A stretch of 64,000 bases of DNA from Natronospira proteinivora (GTDB lineage: Bacteria; Pseudomonadota; Gammaproteobacteria; Natronospirales; Natronospiraceae): the NCBI RefSeq assembly GCF_024170465.1, contig NZ_JALJYF010000001.1:1505221-1569220 (forward strand), in the 5' to 3' direction. The position numbers and the translations under genes were made by a program. Numbering within the stretch: position 1 is the first letter of the stretch; every line of letters begins with the position of its first letter. Positions 44,375 through 53,270 of the stretch are shown in pieces. The notes below the pieces were generated by a model. The model was not told where the DNA came from. It saw nothing but the letters and a program-made list of their open reading frames with translations, and searched no databases.

Positions 44375-45547
44375 CTACCCCATGGCCCGACGGATCACTT
44401 CCCGCTTGATGGGCCCACTCTGATTAAAGAGCTTCATGCCCCAGCCCCGCATCAGGTCCACGCCCGGCGTATCACTGCGGAACAGGCGGTTGATGCCATC
44501 CAGGGCATGCAGCATGAATCGGTTGTCGGGTGCCCGGGCCCTTTCATAGCGGCGCAGAACCGCACGCTCACCGGGATCATGGCCGTGCCTTTTGGCCCGG
44601 TCCAGTACCGCGTGGAGGGTGGCCACATCCTTCAGTCCCAGGTTCATGCCCAATCCCGCCAGGGGATGCACCGTGTGGGCGGCATCGCCAACCAGCACGA
44701 GACGCTCGTCGATGTATCGATCGGCATAGCGGGAGCAGAGCGGAAAGGCCACACGCTCTGTATCAGGCATCAAGGCCCCCAGGGTCCCTTCACTGGCCAA
44801 GGTCAGCTCACGGCCGAAGGCCTCCGGAGACAAGCCCTGAAGGCGCTCCGCTTCGGCCGGTGTGGTAGACCAGACAATGGAGCAGCGCCCATCCGCCAGC
44901 GGCAATAGCGCCAGGGGACCGGTTTCGAGGAAACGCTGGCGGGCGGTCTCGCCGTGCCAATGCTCACAGCGGATATGAGCCACCAGGGCCTTCTGTTCAT
45001 GATCCACCGGCGTCACGCCGATGCCTGCCATCTGACGACAAAGGGACTGGCCACCATCGGCGGCCACCACCAGACGAGCCCGGAGACGGCCGGCCTGCTC
45101 CAGCCGCAGCAAGGCCCCCTCCGGTTCCAGGGTCAATTGGGACAAGCGATCCGGCGCATACCAATGGACCGATTCCTGGCCGGCCAATTGCTCATGCAGC
45201 GCACCCTGAATAACAGCGTTCTCAATGATATGGCCCAGGTCGGGTTCCGCCACATCGGCGGCATCGAAGCTCACTCCCCCATGGGCATCCCAGACCCGCA
45301 TCCGCCGATACGGACTGATCCGGCCCGCGGCAATCGCGGCCCAGGCCCCCAGACGCCCCAGTAACCGTTGAGAGGCCCGGGAGACGGCAAAAACCCGTAA
45401 GTCCATGGGGACATCCGGCTCAGGTGGTGATTGGCGGGGACGGGCATCCACCAGCGCCACGGAATAACCCTGTTCGGCCAAGCCCAGGGCCGCGGTGGCC
45501 CCAACGGGGCCTGCGCCCACGACCGCAATATCGTAGTGATTTCGCAT
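44375..45547 (-). CDS. UbiH/UbiF/VisC-type FAD-dependent hydroxylase
   Basis: A 390-residue FAD monooxygenase of the ubiquinone-biosynthesis hydroxylase family. It has the N-terminal GAGPVGATAALGLA, the middle ADGGQSLCR, and the C-terminal LVGDAAHTVHPLAGLGMNLG with the family's GLKDVATL. These enzymes hydroxylate the ring of ubiquinone precursors at C1, C5 or C6 (UbiI, UbiH, UbiF); sequence alone does not fix the position. The ATG used has AGGA at better spacing than one nine bases earlier. Monocistronic in this view. Confidence 0.88.
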   Translation of the reverse strand: MRNHYDIAVVGAGPVGATAALGLAEQGYSVALVDARPRQSPPEPDVPMDLRVFAVSRASQRLLGRLGAWAAIAAGRISPYRRMRVWDAHGGVSFDAADVAEPDLGHIIENAVIQGALHEQLAGQESVHWYAPDRLSQLTLEPEGALLRLEQAGRLRARLVVAADGGQSLCRQMAGIGVTPVDHEQKALVAHIRCEHWHGETARQRFLETGPLALLPLADGRCSIVWSTTPAEAERLQGLSPEAFGRELTLASEGTLGALMPDTERVAFPLCSRYADRYIDERLVLVGDAAHTVHPLAGLGMNLGLKDVATLHAVLDRAKRHGHDPGERAVLRRYERARAPDNRFMLHALDGINRLFRSDTPGVDLMRGWGMKLFNQSGPIKREVIRRAMG

Positions 45548-45675
45548 GCCGGACATCCTACGGCGAGCGCAGGCTCAAGACCAGCAGGCCCGATTAAAAA
45601 TCAGCATTCTCCTACAGCGAACACGAACTACCTGTCCTACACTTCAATATCCAGGCCAACACGGAGGAGGCTGTC

Positions 45676-45924
45676 ATGCGTGGAAACTGGAAATGCTCCA
45701 TTCGCCGAGATGCCGCGGAGGCTCTCGGCTTCAAACATGAGATCGATCCCAAACTGTTTGACAAGGTCGTCCATGCCAAGAATACCCCCCGGGAAGCGGC
45801 GGTGGCGGCGGCATTATATGAGCTACTACCCGGAGATCTGTGCGGACCGGTGGAAAAGCGGCAGCTGGAGGAATATCTGATCGCCTGCGAGCAGGACGAC
45901 AGCGACTGGCCCAGAACCCACTAG
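45676..45924 (+). CDS. Small conserved-looking protein of unknown function
   Basis: An 82-residue soluble protein without a signal peptide. A very good GGAGGAGG lies five bases before the ATG, which supports translation. The sequence is mixed alpha-helical and charged with an acidic end (EQDDSDWPRTH) and two Cys; no motif is recognised. Its stop codon is followed at once by the displaced tRNA-Arg 3' end and terminator (45928-45999), so that terminator now serves this gene too from the opposite side. Confidence 0.6.
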   Translation: MRGNWKCSIRRDAAEALGFKHEIDPKLFDKVVHAKNTPREAAVAAALYELLPGDLCGPVEKRQLEEYLIACEQDDSDWPRTH

Positions 45925-45927
45925 TAA

Positions 45928-45999
45928 GCTCCATCAATCAGCCATAAAAAAACCCCGCCTTATCGGCGGGGTTCTTTTTATGGCGGGGCTGGGAGGATT
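45928..45999 (-). repeat. Displaced copy of the tRNA-Arg 3' end plus terminator (direct repeat)
   Basis: 72 bp identical to 46127-46198, in the same orientation and 199 bp apart. It contains the last part of tRNA-Arg from the T-loop (ATCCTCCCAGCCCCGCCA in the sense strand) and the tRNA terminator hairpin. It cannot form a tRNA by itself and looks like the old 3' end pushed away when the element at 46000-46126 was gained. Confidence 0.92.
45945..45980. terminator. Terminator hairpin (displaced copy)
   Basis: Stem AACCCCGCC / GGCGGGGTT with a 5-nt loop, A run on one side and T run on the other. It is identical to the hairpin at 46144-46179. Confidence 0.85.
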
Positions 46000-46126
46000 G
46001 CTCGGCCCGTCCCTGGGCCTCGCCCTCCGCTTCGCTCCGGGCCTTCCGCCTTCGGCGGAAGCTCAAATGCGTTCCAGACGCATTTGTCGAACCCCCGGAT
46101 TGCTTGAAAAGGTCGGGGGTTCGAAG
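46000..46126 (-). mobile_element. Multi-hairpin element joined at the T-loop of the displaced tRNA-Arg 3' end
   Basis: 127 bp between two 72-bp direct repeats. In tRNA-sense order it has: an 11-bp stem TCGAACCCCCG / CGGGGGTTCGA copying the tRNA-Arg T-arm (46087-46124); a hairpin CAAATGCG / CGCATTTG (46064-46086); a hairpin CTTCCGCC / GGCGGAAG (46043-46061); and a GC-rich block ending GGGCCGAGC (46000-46045). The junction with the displaced tRNA tail is exactly after TTCGA and before ATCC of the T-loop. The block 46000-46045 is shared, apart from one C, with the element beside tRNA-Ser. No coding potential. Confidence 0.85.
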
Positions 46127-46143
46127 GCTCCATCAATCAGCCA

Positions 46144-46179
46144 TAAAAAAACCCCGCCTTATCGGCGGGGTTCTTTTTA
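46144..46179 (-). terminator. Terminator of tRNA-Arg
   Basis: The hairpin AACCCCGCC / GGCGGGGTT with flanking A and T runs directly follows the tRNA-Arg CCA end. It is part of the 72-bp repeat 46127-46198. Confidence 0.9.
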
Positions 46180-46256
46180 TGGCGGGGCTGGGAGGATTCG
46201 AACCCCCGACCTTTCGGTTCGTAGCCGAACGCTCTATCCAACTGAGCTACAGCCCC
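46180..46256 (-). tRNA. tRNA-Arg(ACG)
   Basis: 77 nt including an encoded CCA. Acceptor GGGGCTG / CAGCCCC, anticodon arm TTCGG-CTACGAA-CCGAA giving anticodon ACG (inosine-modified in bacteria, reading CGU, CGC and CGA), T-arm GGGGG-TTCGAAT-CCTCC. A terminator follows immediately. Confidence 0.98.
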
Positions 46257-46335
46257 TCTTGCTTGTTCGGATCGCCCCGTGGGCAATGCGCGAAAGCGGC
46301 GCATTATGCGGAAATGGGGTCGATCCGTCAAATAC

Positions 46336-46360
46336 CTAATCTGGCGGAGAGGGAGGGATT
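46336..46360 (-). repeat. Displaced copy of the tRNA-Ser 3' end (direct repeat)
   Basis: 25 bp identical to 46519-46543: in sense orientation ATCCCTCCCTCTCCGCCA plus 7 bp of flank. It begins at the same T-loop position as the displaced tRNA-Arg tail and lies 183 bp from the intact copy. Confidence 0.92.
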
Positions 46361-46518
46361 GCTCGGCCCGTCCTGGGCCTCGCCCTCCGCTTCGCTCCGG
46401 GCCTTTCGCTGATCGCGAAAGTCCAAATCTGCTCCTGGCAGATTTGTCGAACCCTCTATCGGGTTCGAATAAGGGCCTCGTCTACCCTGGCCAACCACCG
46501 ATAATCCGATGGCTCCAT
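46361..46518 (-). mobile_element. Multi-hairpin element joined at the T-loop of the displaced tRNA-Ser 3' end
   Basis: Second copy of the tRNA-associated element. Order in the sense strand: about 49 bp of unique sequence after the intact tRNA-Ser; stem TCGAACCC / GGGTTCGA copying the T-arm (46447-46468); hairpin CAAATCTGC / GCAGATTTG (46424-46446); hairpin CTTTCGC / GCGAAAG (46403-46421); and the shared GC-rich block (46361-46405) ending GGGCCGAGC against ATCCC of the displaced tRNA tail. Compared with the tRNA-Arg copy, both middle hairpins have different sequences but keep full pairing. Confidence 0.85.
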
Positions 46519-46524
46519 CTAATC

Positions 46525-46614
<90 letters not shown>

Positions 46615-46712
46615 GGGAGTTCCGCTTGCGCTGCGAAACAGAACGCGAATCATACCGACTTCCGGGGGGTCAGGTAAAGGCCTGCCACGGAGGCCGGATG
46701 ACCTGACGGCAT

Positions 46713-46913
46713 TTAAGCGTTCTCTGAATCCGAGTTCTCGCCGCCTTCGCTTTCCTGGCGGATGCGTTCGTAGATCTCTTCACGGTGCACGGCCACATCC
46801 TTGGGTGCGTTCACCCCGATACGGACCTGATTACCCTTCACACCGAGCACGGTCACGGTGACTTCATCACCGATCATGACGGTTTCACCAACACGCCGGG
46901 TAAGAATCAACAT
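46713..46913 (-). CDS. csrA: Carbon storage regulator CsrA
   Basis: A 66-residue RNA-binding dimer that represses or stabilises mRNAs at GGA sites, controlling carbon flow, motility and biofilm. The sequence [15 protein letters not shown] and [17 protein letters not shown] is the family core, with the RNA-contact residues L4 and R44 regions intact. ATG with GAGGAG six bases upstream. Its place between alaS and tRNA-Ser is the conserved gammaproteobacterial order. Confidence 0.98.
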   Translation of the reverse strand: MLILTRRVGETVMIGDEVTVTVLGVKGNQVRIGVNAPKDVAVHREEIYERIRQESEGGENSDSENA

Positions 46914-47160
46914 GGTGTACTCCTCGTCCCTTGGACACTCAATCACCTTATCGGGGTCGGTCAACGCCATCCAGCACCGCCGCCCCACGCACTCGGGAAG
47001 TCACTTCTCGACCCCCTTTTTTCGCCGGTTAATACCGGTCTCTACTGGCTTTCGACCCGCTATAAGTTAAACGGGTCCGTGATTAAACAGCAATCGGCGG
47101 CTTTTTACCACCTCCAGCGGGCATTCCCAGATAAATGGACGCACTTTGAGCGATGGTCGT

Positions 47161-49797
47161 TTAAGCCAGCTTCTCCCGCACCCAGGCTTCCACCGATTCC
47201 AGCGCCCCATCCAGGGCTTCGGGATTCGTGCCACCGGCCTGGGCCATATCCGGACGACCGCCACCCTTACCTCCAACCTGGCCGGCCACCATATTCACCA
47301 GTTCGCCGGCCTTGACCTGCTTGCTTTCCGCTTTGGTCACACCGGCAACTAGACGGACCTTGCCCTCATCCACCGTGGCCAACACCACCACAGCCTGACC
47401 CAGCTTGTTCTTGAGCTGATCAACAGCTTCGCGCAAGGCCTTGGCATCGGCGCCGTCCAGACGGGCGGAGACAAGCTTGATGCCCTTGATCTCCTTGGCC
47501 TGGCTGCTCAGATCATTGCCCGTACCGCTGGCCAGCTTGCCGCGCAGCTGTTCCAATTCCTTCTCCAGCTTTTTCTGGCGATCCAACAGCTGGGAGACCC
47601 GCTCGGGGGTCTCTTCCCGGTCCGAACGCAGCAGGCTGGCAATTTTGTTCAGGCGTTGATCGGCATCCCGCATCCATTCAATGGCGCCTTCACCGGTCAC
47701 CGCCTCGATGCGGCGTACGCCGGCGGCAATCCCCCCTTCGTGGATAACGCGGAAGGCGCCGATATCACCTGTCCGGGCCACATGGGTCCCGCCGCACAAC
47801 TCCATGGAGAAATCGCCGAAACGCAGGGTGCGCACATCACTGCTGTAATGCTCGCCGGCCAAGTGCAGGGCACCGGCCTTAACGGCATCGTCGAAGGGCA
47901 TGTGACGCACTTCGGCGGCCACGTTTTCCAGGATCTGTTCATTGACCCGGTCTTCAATACGGCGCAGTGCTTGCGCATCCACCGGCTCCGGATGAGAGAA
48001 ATCAAAGCGCAGGCGATCCGGGGCCACCAGGGAACCCTTCTGGGCAATATGCTCGCCCAGCACTTCCCGCAGAGCCGCATTCAGCAAATGGGTGGCCGAG
48101 TGGTTCCGCACAATGGCCGCTCGCCGGCGGGCATCGATACGGGCTTGCACCGACTCACCCACGCGCAGCGCTCCACTTTCCAGCGTGCCCACATGGGCAT
48201 GGGCGCCACTGCCTTGCTTTTGGGTGTCCTCCACCCGGAAGTGGCCCCGTTCGCTTTCGATCAGGCCGCTGTCACCCACCTGGCCACCGCCTTCGGCATA
48301 GAAAGGCGTGGCATCCAGCACCACCACGGCGGACTCACCGGCGGAGAGGGTCTCCACAGCATCGCCATCGCGAAAGATATGGGTGACTTTGGCGGCATGG
48401 CCGGTCTGCTCGTAGCCGGTGAACTCGGTCTCGGCATCCACATCCGGGATGCTGTCGTGACTGGCGCCAAAGCGGCTGGCGGCGCGGGCCCGATCCCGCT
48501 GCTTGGCCATGGCCGCCTCAAAACCCTTATGGTCCACGTCCAGATCCCGTTCCCGGGCCACATCGGCGGTCAGATCCACCGGGAAGCCATAGGTGTCATA
48601 GAGCTTGAACACGGTCTCGCCGGGGATGGTTTCCCCATCCAGATCCTGGATCACCGCTTCCAACAGCCCCATACCCTGGGACACGGTCTCGGAGAATTTC
48701 AGTTCTTCCCGCTTCAGCGCACGCACTACCTCGTCCTGGTGTCGGGCCAGCTCGGGGAAAGCCTCGCCCATCTCGGCCACCAACGCCGGCAGCAGTTTAT
48801 GGAAGAAAGCCCCCTGGGCACCCAGCTTGAAACCATGGCGCACGGCGCGCCGAATAATCCGGCGCAGCACATAGCCCCGCCCTTCATTAGAGGGCAGCAC
48901 GCCATCGACGATCAGAAAGGCGCAGGCCCGAATATGATCGGCAATAACCTTCAAGGAATCATGGGAGAGGTCCTGCTCCCCGCCCACGGCCTCAGCGGCG
49001 GCCCGAATCAGGTTCTGAAACAAATCCGTTTGGTAATTACTGTGTACACCCTGCAGGACGGCCGCAATCCGCTCCAAGCCCATGCCGGTATCCACGCAGG
49101 GGGCCGGCAGAGGTTTCATTTTGCCGTCGGCACCCCGGTCATACTGCATAAAGACCAGGTTCCAGATCTCCACATAACGGTCGCCGTCTTCCTCCGGGGT
49201 TCCCGGGGGTCCGCCGGGCACATCCGGCCCGTGGTCGTAGAAGATCTCCGAGCAGGGCCCACAGGGTCCGGTATCCCCCATGGACCAGAAATTGTCCTCG
49301 GCCCCGATGCGGGAAAAACGATCGGGGCTGACACCGATCTCCTTCAGCCAGATGTCGGCGGCCTCATCGTCCTCTTCATAGACCGTGACCCAGAGCTTAT
49401 CCGCCGGCAGGCCCATCTCTTCGGTGAGAAAGCGCCAGGCATAGTCGATGGCTTCGCGCTTAAAATAATCGCCGAAGCTGAAGTTGCCCAGCATCTCGAA
49501 AAAGGTGTGATGGCGGGCAGTGTAGCCGACGTTTTCCAGGTCATTATGCTTACCCCCGGCCCGCACGCAGCGCTGGGAGGTGGTCGCGCGCGCATATTCC
49601 CGCTTGTCCCGGCCCAGAAAGACTTCTTTGAACTGCACCATGCCGGCATTGGTAAATAGCAGCGTGGGATCGTTTTGGGGCACCAGGGGGCTGGACGGCA
49701 CGATGGTGTGCCCCTGCTCCTCGAAAAAGCTCAAAAAACGCTGGCGCAGTTCCTTGGTACTGATAGTCATCTGGGTATTGGGCATGGTCTGGGACAT
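47161..49797 (-). CDS. alaS: Alanyl-tRNA synthetase
   Basis: An 878-residue class II synthetase, the normal length. The catalytic core (residues 10-460) includes [15 protein letters not shown]. The editing domain has [11 protein letters not shown] (HxxxH) and [13 protein letters not shown], which with these His and Cys binds zinc and clears Ser/Gly-tRNA. A C-terminal DHHA1 domain with a coiled coil follows. Start is uncertain: no clear Shine-Dalgarno before the ATG at 49797 or the ATG at 49770, and the latter fits the Escherichia coli N-terminus better. Confidence 0.96.
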   Translation of the reverse strand: MSQTMPNTQMTISTKELRQRFLSFFEEQGHTIVPSSPLVPQNDPTLLFTNAGMVQFKEVFLGRDKREYARATTSQRCVRAGGKHNDLENVGYTARHHTFFEMLGNFSFGDYFKREAIDYAWRFLTEEMGLPADKLWVTVYEEDDEAADIWLKEIGVSPDRFSRIGAEDNFWSMGDTGPCGPCSEIFYDHGPDVPGGPPGTPEEDGDRYVEIWNLVFMQYDRGADGKMKPLPAPCVDTGMGLERIAAVLQGVHSNYQTDLFQNLIRAAAEAVGGEQDLSHDSLKVIADHIRACAFLIVDGVLPSNEGRGYVLRRIIRRAVRHGFKLGAQGAFFHKLLPALVAEMGEAFPELARHQDEVVRALKREELKFSETVSQGMGLLEAVIQDLDGETIPGETVFKLYDTYGFPVDLTADVARERDLDVDHKGFEAAMAKQRDRARAASRFGASHDSIPDVDAETEFTGYEQTGHAAKVTHIFRDGDAVETLSAGESAVVVLDATPFYAEGGGQVGDSGLIESERGHFRVEDTQKQGSGAHAHVGTLESGALRVGESVQARIDARRRAAIVRNHSATHLLNAALREVLGEHIAQKGSLVAPDRLRFDFSHPEPVDAQALRRIEDRVNEQILENVAAEVRHMPFDDAVKAGALHLAGEHYSSDVRTLRFGDFSMELCGGTHVARTGDIGAFRVIHEGGIAAGVRRIEAVTGEGAIEWMRDADQRLNKIASLLRSDREETPERVSQLLDRQKKLEKELEQLRGKLASGTGNDLSSQAKEIKGIKLVSARLDGADAKALREAVDQLKNKLGQAVVVLATVDEGKVRLVAGVTKAESKQVKAGELVNMVAGQVGGKGGGRPDMAQAGGTNPEALDGALESVEAWVREKLA

Positions 49798-49923
49798 GGT
49801 TCAGTTGGGCATCAATCAGGATTTGAGCCCTCTATTATGCCTGCAGCCCGGGCCCTCTTGCGACCTTTGCAACCTTGCGGGTGGAAATTGCCTCGGTGTG
49901 GGGGTTAGAGGGTTTGAAAATCA

Positions 49924-50190
49924 GACACGAAGGACACGAAGAAAGGCAGAAGGGCACGAAGGGTGGGATTGGCATGGGGCAATAGGAATGTCGGGGCGAT
50001 TCTTAGCTTGGAATTTTGACACAGAGGACACAGAGAATCCGCAGAGGGCGCAGAGCAAAGCCTTTGTTTTTCTCTGTGGTCTCCGTGGATTCTCTGTGTC
50101 CTCTGTGTCACAAAAACCAAGCCCTGCCGATTCAGAGGCGTCTCTATATCGCCGTCACCCACACGTCCGCCCCCTTCGTGTCCTTCGTGT
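49924..50190. repeat. Nested composite palindrome: CACGAAG arms outside, CAGAG arms inside
   Basis: Outer arms 49924-49962 and 50169-50190 (the right arm keeps only two words). Inner arms 50018-50055 (GACACAGAG-GACACAGAG- then an 11-mer and GGCGCAGAG) and the inverse at 50071-50112. Both pairs use the 9-9-11-9 spacing. It fills most of the 411-bp gap between alaS and recX, in which I see no gene. Confidence 0.9.
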
Positions 50191-50208
50191 CGGCTTTTAA
50201 GAAGCCGG

Positions 50209-50694
50209 CTATTCCAAACCCAGCTCTTCGGGGTCGGTGTCGAGGGCGGTGCGGACGTGGTCGGCGGTGAAACCGCGTTGGGCGAGGAAGCGGGCCTGGC
50301 GGGCCTTTTCTTCCAGGGAATCGGGGCGTTCATCGCCGAAGCGCCGCTGGCGGGCGGCGGCGGCCAGTTGGCCGAAATCGCAATCGGCGGTGGCGATGGC
50401 CCGGTCGATCAGTCCACCATCCACGCCCCGCTGCATCAGCTCGGCCCGAATCTTCATGGGACCCTGGCCGCGATCCACCCGGGTGCGGACAAAATGCTCC
50501 ACGAATCGGTCTTCATTGAGATAATCCAGCTCTTCCAAACGATCCAGGACGCCGTCGATGGTGTCCCGGCCATAGCCTTTGCGGCGTAGCCGTTGAGCTA
50601 GTTCCTGACGGGCATACTCGCGACGCGACAGCAGCCGGACGGCAAATTCCCGCGCCTTGCTCTCGCTGTCGGCATTCTCATCAGCGTCAGACAT
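50209..50694 (-). CDS. recX: RecA regulator RecX
   Basis: A 161-residue, wholly helical protein with three-helix repeats (FAVRLLSRREYARQELAQRL, then GVLDRLEELDYLNEDRFVEH, then GFTADHVRTAL). It binds in the groove of RecA filaments and limits their activity. It lies directly downstream of recA on the same strand, separated by a terminator hairpin that would keep recX expression lower than recA. Confidence 0.94.
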   Translation of the reverse strand: MSDADENADSESKAREFAVRLLSRREYARQELAQRLRRKGYGRDTIDGVLDRLEELDYLNEDRFVEHFVRTRVDRGQGPMKIRAELMQRGVDGGLIDRAIATADCDFGQLAAAARQRRFGDERPDSLEEKARQARFLAQRGFTADHVRTALDTDPEELGLE

Positions 50695-50738
50695 GCCTGT
50701 TCACTCGAGCCGGAGGAAGAACCCTGATTCAGACAAAA

Positions 50739-50771
50739 CGGCCCGACCCCTGAGTCAGGGGCCGGGCCGTA
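50739..50771 (-). terminator. Intercistronic terminator between recA and recX
   Basis: Long stem CGGCCCG / CGGGCCG continued by CCCCTGA / TCAGGGG, followed on the minus strand by TTTT. A similar recA-recX arrangement with partial readthrough is known in Escherichia coli. Confidence 0.85.
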
Positions 50772-50781
50772 TCTGCGGACA

Positions 50782-51852
50782 TCAACTCTCGGAGGAAGCT
50801 TCAGTCTTTTTAGCGGACGCCTCGGCGTCCTTCTCGGCCGCCTCTTCACCCCGGGGCTTTTTCTTCGGCATCAGCATTTCACGCAGATTGGCCTCGATTT
50901 CCTGGGCCACTTCCGGGTTGTCCTTGAGGAATTGGCGGGCATTATCCTTGCCCTGGCCGATGCGGTCGCCCTTGTAGCTGTACCAGGAGCCGGCCTTGTC
51001 CACCAGGCCATTGGTCACACCCAGATCGATGATTTCACCTTCCCGGGAAATCCCCTGGCCATAGAGGATCTCGAACTCGGTCTGGCGGAAAGGCGGCGCC
51101 ACCTTGTTCTTGACCACCTTCACCCGGGTGTCATTGCCCAGCACTTCGTCACCTTTCTTGATGGCCCCGATGCGGCGAATGTCCAGGCGGACCGAGGAAT
51201 AGAACTTCAGGGCATTGCCCCCGGTGGTGGTCTCGGGACTGCCAAACATGACCCCGATCTTCATCCGGATCTGGTTAATGAAGACCACCAGCGTACCGGA
51301 ACGCTTGATGTTGGCCGTGAGCTTGCGCAGGGCCTGGGACATGAGCCGGGCCTGAAGACCCACATGGGAATCCCCCATCTCACCCTCAATTTCGGCCTTG
51401 GGCGTAAGCGCAGCCACGGAGTCCACCACCACCACGTCCACCGCGCCGGAGCGGACCAGCATGTCGGAAATTTCCAGGGCCTGCTCACCGGTGTCCGGCT
51501 GGGAGACCAGCAGATCATCCAGGTTCACGCCCAGTTTTTCGGCATAGTCCGGATCCAGGGCATGCTCGGCATCCACAAAGGCTGCGGTACCACCCTGCTT
51601 CTGGCATTCGGCAATCACATGCAGGGTCAGGGTCGTTTTACCCGAGGATTCCGGACCGTAGATTTCGGCCACCCGCCCCTTGGGCAAACCACCCACACCC
51701 AGGGCCATGTCCAGGCCAAGGGAGCCGGTGGAGATTGCGGAGACATCCCGGAAATCGGCACCATCGCCCATGCGCATGACCGAGCCCTTGCCGAACTGTT
51801 TCTCGATCTGGCCCAGGGCCGCGGCCAGTGCCTTCTTTCTGTTCTCGTCCAT
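50782..51852 (-). CDS. recA: Recombinase RecA
   Basis: A 356-residue strand-exchange ATPase and LexA co-protease. Walker A is GPESSGKT (residues 66-73); the [20 protein letters not shown] stretch holds DNA-binding loops. The C-terminal tail is highly charged and Lys/Glu-rich. The ATG used has GGGGG five bases upstream and fits the family; earlier in-frame starts are rejected. A LexA-like box is 167 bp upstream. Confidence 0.98.
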   Translation of the reverse strand: MDENRKKALAAALGQIEKQFGKGSVMRMGDGADFRDVSAISTGSLGLDMALGVGGLPKGRVAEIYGPESSGKTTLTLHVIAECQKQGGTAAFVDAEHALDPDYAEKLGVNLDDLLVSQPDTGEQALEISDMLVRSGAVDVVVVDSVAALTPKAEIEGEMGDSHVGLQARLMSQALRKLTANIKRSGTLVVFINQIRMKIGVMFGSPETTTGGNALKFYSSVRLDIRRIGAIKKGDEVLGNDTRVKVVKNKVAPPFRQTEFEILYGQGISREGEIIDLGVTNGLVDKAGSWYSYKGDRIGQGKDNARQFLKDNPEVAQEIEANLREMLMPKKKPRGEEAAEKDAEASAKKTEASSES

Positions 51853-52018
51853 CGAAACCCCCATGAGGTCGCTGTCACCCGGACCGGGCCGGGCAGATTG
51901 AATTCGAGTCGGCATTATCCCACTCGGTCCTCGGCGGCTGAAAGCCCCGATGGACCAGCGGTCGACTCATTGGCGCGTCGGCCAATATCGACGCCTGCCG
52001 TCAGACGCCCGAACAAGA

Positions 52019-52034
52019 GTGTACATATATACAG
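52019..52034 (-). promoter_or_regulatory. LexA (SOS) box upstream of recA
   Basis: On the minus strand CTGTATATATGTACAC, one base from the CTGT-N8-ACAG consensus. It lies between thpR and recA and is well placed to control recA. Confidence 0.8.
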
Positions 52035-52069
52035 TAGTCGATGACAAGAGGCGTCGGTCCAATGGGCAG

Positions 52070-52594
52070 CTAGCGGATGGGCCACTCACCCACAATTTCA
52101 TAGCTCGGGTCGCCGGCGCCCAGCTGCGAACGCACGAGGACAAAATGGGCCGGTTCCCAGTGAATGGGGCGAATGGGCGGGAGTTCGGCACAGTCTGTCA
52201 CGCCTCGGGCCACGGTGACGTGGGGGCGATAGGGCCGCCCGGTGAGCTCGAAACCTTCCCCCCCCAGCTCGGTATTGAGGTCGGCCACCAGGCCCAGCAG
52301 GGCGTCCGGTACCTCGCCGCAGCCAATCCAGAGCACCCGGCTTTGAGGCCAGTAACCGGCCCGGTCCAGCAACAGATCGATGGACCGTTCCCGTACCCGG
52401 CTGGCCGCCAGTTCGGCCGCCTTCCACTGATCGGCATCCAGACTGCCCATGAACCGCAGGGTGATATGCAGCTTGTCCTGGGAGACGGTCTTCCCATCCG
52501 CAGCGGCATCGCGGACGGCATCGGCCGCCGGGCGCAAGGCCTCGCGAATGTTGTCGCTGGGCCAGAGGGCGAAGAATAATCGCTCTTTAGTCAA
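52070..52594 (-). CDS. thpR: RNA 2',3'-cyclic phosphodiesterase (2H family)
   Basis: A 174-residue 2H phosphoesterase. The two HxTx motifs are HITLRF (about residue 43) and HVTVAR (about residue 124), each providing a catalytic His. The family opens 2',3'-cyclic phosphates to 2'-phosphates in vitro; biological substrates are uncertain. It is upstream of recA, with the SOS box in between, and downstream of pncC, all on one strand. Confidence 0.93.
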   Translation of the reverse strand: MTKERLFFALWPSDNIREALRPAADAVRDAAADGKTVSQDKLHITLRFMGSLDADQWKAAELAASRVRERSIDLLLDRAGYWPQSRVLWIGCGEVPDALLGLVADLNTELGGEGFELTGRPYRPHVTVARGVTDCAELPPIRPIHWEPAHFVLVRSQLGAGDPSYEIVGEWPIR

Positions 52595-52639
52595 ACCGAA
52601 TCTCCCTTGTCAGCGGGTCCACCCCGACTCGTTCTTGGT

Positions 52640-53143
52640 TTATGGCAAATGATTCAGCAAGCATTGCAGGGCCCAGGCCACACTGGCCCGCCGCACCTGT
52701 TCCCGCTCGCCCTGGAAATACTTAGTCCAGGCCCGCGCGTCTTCATCCAGGGCAAGACCAAAACAGACCGTGCCCACCGGCTTGTCTGCGCTGCCCCCAC
52801 CCGGCCCGGCCACACCGCTCACCGCCAGAGCCCAGTCACTGCCGGCGCGACGGCGGGCGCCTTCGGCCATGGCCTTGACCACGGCCTGGGATACCGCCCC
52901 GTGGCGCGCCAGCAATTCGGCTTCCACCGACAATTCCTCCTGCTTGGCCCGGTTGGAATAACTCACCCAGCCAGATTCGAACCAGGCCGAGCTGCCGGCC
53001 ACATCCGTCAAACACTTGGCAATCCAGCCACCCGTGCAGGATTCGGCCAGAGACAGGGTGAGCTTTCGTTCCGCCAGTCCGTCCCCCAGCTTCACGGCCA
53101 GACGATTCAGGGCGGCATCATCAAGGGCATCGGATTGATTCAT
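52640..53143 (-). CDS. pncC: Nicotinamide-nucleotide amidase (CinA C-terminal family)
   Basis: A 167-residue stand-alone CinA_C domain that deamidates NMN to nicotinate mononucleotide. The signature [19 protein letters not shown] carries the catalytic Ser, and [20 protein letters not shown] is the second conserved block. It lies next to recA, as the cinA/pncC gene often does in gammaproteobacteria. The ATG is chosen by family length; no strong Shine-Dalgarno. Divergent from mutS. Confidence 0.94.
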   Translation of the reverse strand: MNQSDALDDAALNRLAVKLGDGLAERKLTLSLAESCTGGWIAKCLTDVAGSSAWFESGWVSYSNRAKQEELSVEAELLARHGAVSQAVVKAMAEGARRRAGSDWALAVSGVAGPGGGSADKPVGTVCFGLALDEDARAWTKYFQGEREQVRRASVAWALQCLLNHLP

Positions 53144-53270
53144 GGCAGCTGATACTACCGGATTTAGTCCAACCGAGACCATGACTTGTCAGCGGGCCGA
53201 TGCGACCATAGGATGCTCGACCCATGCCCAAAACCCAGATCCACCGTTTCAACACAGGACATACATCACC

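Noticed and set aside
47656..49659. 667-codon open frame opposite alaS
   Set aside because: Antisense shadow of alaS; long mirror frames like this are common at this GC content and the codon pattern follows alaS.
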